Shown here in pieces: positions 26,628 through 27,816 of a DNA stretch of 27,816 nt. A model generated the notes under the pieces. That model had not been told where the DNA came from, did no database searches, and was given only the letters and a program-made list of their open reading frames with translations. Within the stretch, counting starts at the first letter, position 1. Every line of letters starts with the position of its first letter. Position numbers and translations under genes: made by a program. The DNA is from Oscillospiraceae bacterium (GTDB lineage: Bacteria; Bacillota; Clostridia; Oscillospirales; Oscillospiraceae). The stretch spans positions 1 through 27,816 of the forward strand of contig JAFVWG010000234.1 in the NCBI GenBank assembly GCA_017501805.1. Direction: 5' to 3'.

Positions 26628-26867
26628 TCAGAGCTTTGCCTTGATCTGCTTCTCGAAGAACTCGTCTGCCGAATCCGGCGTCACGGAAAAGAGCTCGTCA
26701 TTGATGGTGACGCAGACGCCCTCCTGACACTTTCCGATGCAGAACGTGCCCTTGAGTCTCACCTTATCTTCCAGCCCGTTTTCGCTGATGCGATTTTGCA
26801 GGCATTCCAGAACCAGACGGGAGCCTTTGATATGACAGTAGCTTCCGATACACACAGTAACGATCAT
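26628..26867 (-). CDS. Thioredoxin-like [2Fe-2S] ferredoxin (NuoE/HydC-like)
   Basis: 79 residues. Four cysteines in the thioredoxin-fold ferredoxin arrangement, CIGSYC near the start and CIGKCQEGVC around residue 43-52, should bind one [2Fe-2S] cluster. It is the size of the single-domain proteins found near [FeFe]-hydrogenases, not the longer NuoE subunits. The start ATG 26867 has GGAGG eight bases before it; the frame extends to a TTG at 26882, which overlaps that ribosome site. It follows rex by 28 bp. Confidence 0.85.
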   Translation of the reverse strand: MIVTVCIGSYCHIKGSRLVLECLQNRISENGLEDKVRLKGTFCIGKCQEGVCVTINDELFSVTPDSADEFFEKQIKAKL

Positions 26868-26895
26868 GTTCGTTTCCTCCAATACTATTTTCGAA

Positions 26896-27519
26896 TCAGT
26901 TGCGTGACATACGATTTCTCAGATGCGCCAAGGACAAAGCCAGGCTTTCGTTCTGAAGCAGGACATCATCCGGCACCTGCAGCTTGCAGGGGGCAAAATT
27001 CCAAATAGCCTTGATGCCGCTCGCTACCATTCTGTCGCAAACCTCCTGCGCCGAGGCTTCGCCCACGGTGATGATGCCGAGTTCCACGTTGTTTTCCCGG
27101 CAAAAATCCGAGAAGCGATGCATCGGCAGGATCTCCGTTTTGGAAGCCGCAGCAAGGGCGTGCTCATTCGAGTCAAACGCCGCAGCGATCTTCACACCGT
27201 AGTGGCGAAAGCCGTCGTACTGCAAAAGCGCGCTTCCCAGCTTTCCCGCGCCGACCAAAACAGCCAAAGTCATCTGGTTGTAGCCGAGGCAGTCTTCCAA
27301 TTGGCTGACCAGGGTTTCCGTATCATACCCGACCCGCGGTCTGCCTGCGCCGCTCACCATGGAAAGATCCTTTCGCACCTGAACCTCGCCGAGCTTCAGC
27401 GCTTTCGCGATCGTCGTTGCCGATATGTGAGGAACTCTTTCCGGGGAAATCTCTCTGAGATACGTGAGATATCTCGGGATGCGTCCCAGCGTAGCTTTCG
27501 GTATGGAGCTTTTATCCAC
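26896..27519 (-). CDS. rex: Redox-sensing transcriptional repressor Rex
   Basis: 207 residues. N-terminal winged helix, IPKATLGRIPRYLTYLRE then ISATTIAKALKLGEVQVRKDLS (recognition helix) and SGAGRPRVGYD; C-terminal Rossmann domain with VLVGAGKLGSALLQY and the NADH-binding core; and a C-terminal helix for domain-swapped dimerisation. Rex leaves DNA when NADH is high and so turns on fermentative NADH-consuming pathways. GTG start with GGGAGG 11 bases before, a rather long spacing. An ATG four bases after that GGGAGG opens a four-codon frame (MASG) whose stop overlaps rex codons 2-3. It heads the run ending at pckA. Confidence 0.95.
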   Translation of the reverse strand: MDKSSIPKATLGRIPRYLTYLREISPERVPHISATTIAKALKLGEVQVRKDLSMVSGAGRPRVGYDTETLVSQLEDCLGYNQMTLAVLVGAGKLGSALLQYDGFRHYGVKIAAAFDSNEHALAAASKTEILPMHRFSDFCRENNVELGIITVGEASAQEVCDRMVASGIKAIWNFAPCKLQVPDDVLLQNESLALSLAHLRNRMSRN

Positions 27520-27540
27520 TCGCCATCGAGCCTCCCTTTA

Positions 27541-27555
27541 CGCCGTAAAACGGCG
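27541..27555 (-). promoter_or_regulatory. Hairpin abutting the rex ribosome site
   Basis: CGCCG-TTTTA-CGGCG on the minus strand, a perfect 5-bp GC-rich stem with a five-base loop, ending right where the AAAGGGAGG ribosome site begins (27531-27540). It could influence rex translation or mRNA 5' stability; it lacks a T-tract, so it is not a terminator. Confidence 0.45.
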
Positions 27556-27576
27556 AAAATACGGTCGTTTTTAATA

Positions 27577-27613
27577 AATATCGATATTATCGATAAAGCA
27601 CATATCGATATGT
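27577..27613. promoter_or_regulatory. Triple TATCGATA palindromes, candidate operator
   Basis: The perfect 8-bp palindrome TATCGATA occurs at 27579-27586, 27588-27595 and 27603-27610. Two copies extend to longer palindromes: AATATCGATATT (27577-27588) and ACATATCGATATGT (27600-27613). They lie between the proposed rex promoter and the rex start. They do not match the textbook Rex box (TTGTGAA or TTGTTAA half-sites), so the binding protein could be a divergent Rex or another regulator. Confidence 0.6.
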
Positions 27614-27648
27614 AAATAAAAAGACACCTATAGTACTACTATTATAGT

Positions 27649-27676
27649 ATTCTAACACATTTCGACCATAAATCAA
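27649..27676 (-). promoter_or_regulatory. Candidate promoter of the rex-pckA operon
   Basis: Minus strand TTGATT (27671-27676), 16-base spacer, extended TAGAAT (27649-27654) with TG before it. A second -10-like TATAAT lies at 27641-27646 without a good -35. The segment 27556-27720 is strongly AT-rich. No other plausible promoter was seen in the gaps of the downstream 16-gene run. Confidence 0.5.
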
Positions 27677-27769
27677 TAGGTTTTATGTGATTCAGAAAAA
27701 TACATACGCCACTCGCATTCATTTCTTACGCAAACAGGACCGAAGCGGAAAAAACATCCGAACATTTCC

Positions 27770-27816
27770 CGCAAAAAACAAGAGACCGAGAAGCGAACTT
27801 CCGCTTCCCCGGTCTC
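27770..27816 (-). terminator. Terminator of a gene beyond the right edge
   Basis: Minus strand GAGACCG...AAGCG-GAAGTT-CGCTT...CGGTCTC followed by TTGTTTTTTG. The stem starts at the window edge and the T-tract is at about 27773-27781. It would end a minus-strand gene lying to the right and insulate the rex operon from it. Confidence 0.75.

Overview
The window looks like a chromosomal segment from a strict anaerobe of the Clostridia, probably an Oscillospirales-type gut bacterium. The evidence is GC-rich coding DNA with AT-rich promoters, a T-box leader on alaS, a comEC-holA-rnmV housekeeping run, a Rex repressor, and an all-soluble ferredoxin/Hdr energy metabolism. No species can be named from the sequence alone.

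Layout, left to right. 1-176 is the truncated start of an AT-rich accessory gene on the minus strand. 177-463 has no gene but holds a promoter, a large hairpin, a CATCAT-spaced array of mini-hairpins and a terminator. 464-540 is tRNA-Pro(GGG), minus strand. 599-8448 is a minus-strand run of conserved genes, listed in transcription order: comEC, holA, rnmV, an ABC-F ATPase, a YdcF/DUF218 protein and an AI-2E family permease. 8449-8838 is a divergent control region with a comEC promoter one way and an alaS promoter plus T-box leader the other way. 8839-11852 is alaS and a HIT-family gene on the plus strand, closed by a bidirectional terminator at about 11869-11902.

11946-27519 is one uninterrupted minus-strand run of 16 genes. 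In transcription order: rex, a small thioredoxin-fold [2Fe-2S] protein, a stand-alone C-terminal SpoIIE-like domain, malate (or lactate) dehydrogenase, fumC, hdrB, hdrC, hdrA, flxD, flxC, flxB, flxA, frdB, frdA, an AspT/SucE-type permease and pckA. Gaps are at most 78 bp, several junctions overlap, and I see no internal terminator. The run starts behind an AT-rich promoter with three copies of the 8-bp palindrome TATCGATA, and a terminator for a gene further right insulates it.

The genes read as a single programme. PckA makes oxaloacetate from PEP and CO2, the dehydrogenase makes malate, FumC makes fumarate, FrdAB reduces it to succinate, and the AspT-type permease could export the succinate. 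The most interesting inference is the electron source. No membrane anchor for fumarate reductase is present. Instead, a complete FlxABCD-HdrABC NADH-oxidising, HdrA-type flavin module is embedded next to frdBA. This suggests a soluble fumarate reductase that may bifurcate electrons from NADH to fumarate and ferredoxin, under NADH-sensing Rex control. The gene content is seen in the sequence; the coupling and the regulation are inferences.
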